DNA from: Proteiniphilum sp. UBA1403
GTDB taxonomy: Bacteria; Bacteroidota; Bacteroidia; Bacteroidales; Dysgonomonadaceae
Assembly (NCBI GenBank): GCA_002305715.1
Contig: DBQD01000067.1
Span: 1-7,457, forward strand
Direction of reading: 5' to 3'
DNA: 7,457 nucleotides
A program made the position numbers and the translations under genes. The first letter of the stretch is position 1. The number at the start of each line of letters is the position of its first letter. The notes under the pieces are model-generated. The model saw only the letters and a list, made by a program, of their open reading frames with translations. It had not been told where the DNA came from and did not search any database. Shown piece after piece: positions 7,010 to 7,457 of the stretch.

Positions 7010-7017
7010 CAAATGTA
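7010..7017 (-). promoter_or_regulatory. Candidate Bacteroidota -7 box for the OPA transporter gene
   Basis: Minus-strand TACATTTG matches TAnnTTTG exactly. It lies 34 bases before the ATG at 6975, so transcription would start about 25-30 bases upstream of the start codon. A T-rich run (minus strand, about 7039-7034) lies near the -33 position but is not a clean TTTG. Confidence 0.55.
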
Positions 7018-7370
7018 GTGCTATTACAAGAATAAAAAATGGTATTATATTTTTATTATTTTTGAACTTTCACTTAAAAATGTTTTCCCTTTGGCGACTT
7101 CATTAAATCATCATTGCTTATCCACCTCATCATCAAAGTATTAAATACACTTATCATTTGGTAAGTTATCACCCTTATTATAAATAGACCTTTTTATTGG
7201 ATTTTAACGCTTCGTTTTAATGAAGCATCACATTCAAATTCAAAGTTCATTAGTCTATAAAAGAATATGGATCAATTCAAACTTTGTAAGCTAGTAATAC
7301 ACGCTCAAACCAACTACAATACCCTGGGCTTAATGCTGTAAATCGATACTAGTCCGTATTGGTTCTAAAA

Positions 7371-7413
7371 CATAACTTATATATGCTTATCATCGGCATC
7401 AATATAAGTCATG
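7371..7413. repeat. Large imperfect inverted repeat in noncoding DNA
   Basis: CAT-A-ACTTATATATGC (7371-7386) pairs with GCAT-CA-ATATAAGT-C-ATG (7396-7413). This gives 15 base pairs with one A-C mismatch and a two-base bulge around a 9-base loop. On the minus strand it is followed by TTTTAG, a poor T-tract. It could be a weak terminator for a gene beyond the right edge, an operator, or a structured RNA segment. Confidence 0.45.
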
Positions 7414-7457
7414 TACGCTTATTTCGTGTAGAATAAAATTATCCTGAGGCATTGGCA

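Larger units (their letters stand above)
6976..7457. other. A/T-rich intergenic region without a supportable gene
   Basis: About 480 bases are very A/T-rich (I count 16 G+C in 7201-7260). The left end holds the leader and candidate promoter of the OPA gene. All three minus-strand frames entering from the right edge stop within 19 codons. Small plus-strand ORFs, such as 24 codons at 7267-7341, lack a ribosome site. I see no tRNA, rRNA or CRISPR repeat. The one structured element is the inverted repeat at 7371-7413. Confidence 0.6.

Noticed and set aside
7057..7064. Plus-strand TATTTTTG match to the -7 box.
   Set aside because: It has no -33 element and no plus-strand gene downstream in the window. 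It sits in T-rich DNA where chance matches are frequent.
7149..7166. ACTTA/TAAGT inverted repeat.
   Set aside because: It has only five A/T-rich base pairs, expected by chance in this region.
7209..7226. GCTTC/GAAGC inverted repeat.
   Set aside because: It has only a five-pair stem with an 8-base loop and no T-tract, so it is likely chance.
7267..7341. 24-codon plus-strand ORF in the right intergenic region.
   Set aside because: It has no Shine-Dalgarno, no promoter at a sensible distance and no recognisable product.
7321..7370. Possible tRNA-like GGTTCTAAAAC segment.
   Set aside because: No acceptor stem or cloverleaf can be drawn around it.

Overview
The window most resembles a member of the Bacteroidota, probably Bacteroidales. 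Two upstream regions carry matches to the Bacteroidota -7 promoter box (TAnnTTTG). One gene has an A/T-rich leader with no Shine-Dalgarno sequence. The hybrid-kinase and OPA-transporter sequences also look like those of this phylum as I recall them. This placement is an inference, because no rRNA or marker gene is present.

Layout: (1) Positions 1-2249 on the + strand hold two tandem sensor-kinase genes. The first is the 3' end of a hybrid histidine kinase (ATPase domain, receiver, helical tail) that is cut by the window edge. The second is a complete receiver-HisKA-HATPase protein. No DNA-binding output regulator is in view. (2) A hairpin at 2237-2272 separates these from a convergent minus-strand operon. 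(3) Positions 5277-2295 on the - strand hold three tightly packed genes: a secreted, membrane-anchored protein with three NEW3-like beta-sandwich repeats, an ABC ATPase, and an ABC-2 type permease. Each has a strong Shine-Dalgarno, and the junctions are a 3-base gap and a 26-base overlap. (4) Positions 5278-5579 are a leader region with a candidate promoter and two abutting hairpins. (5) Positions 6975-5623 on the - strand hold a monocistronic MFS/OPA-family organophosphate:phosphate antiporter with a good candidate promoter and a very strong terminator. (6) Positions 6976-7457 are A/T-rich, with no gene I can support and one large imperfect inverted repeat.

The NEW3-ABC triplet is the most interesting unit. 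Its arrangement suggests one complex: an ABC-2 motor whose periplasmic partner is the NEW3-repeat protein. Its substrate cannot be read from the sequence. In the samples I counted by hand, the triplet is richer in G+C (27-34 of 60 bases) than the kinase and transporter genes around it (20-23 of 60). The kinases and the OPA transporter are recognisable families without obvious novelty. Nothing in the window shows that the three units act together.
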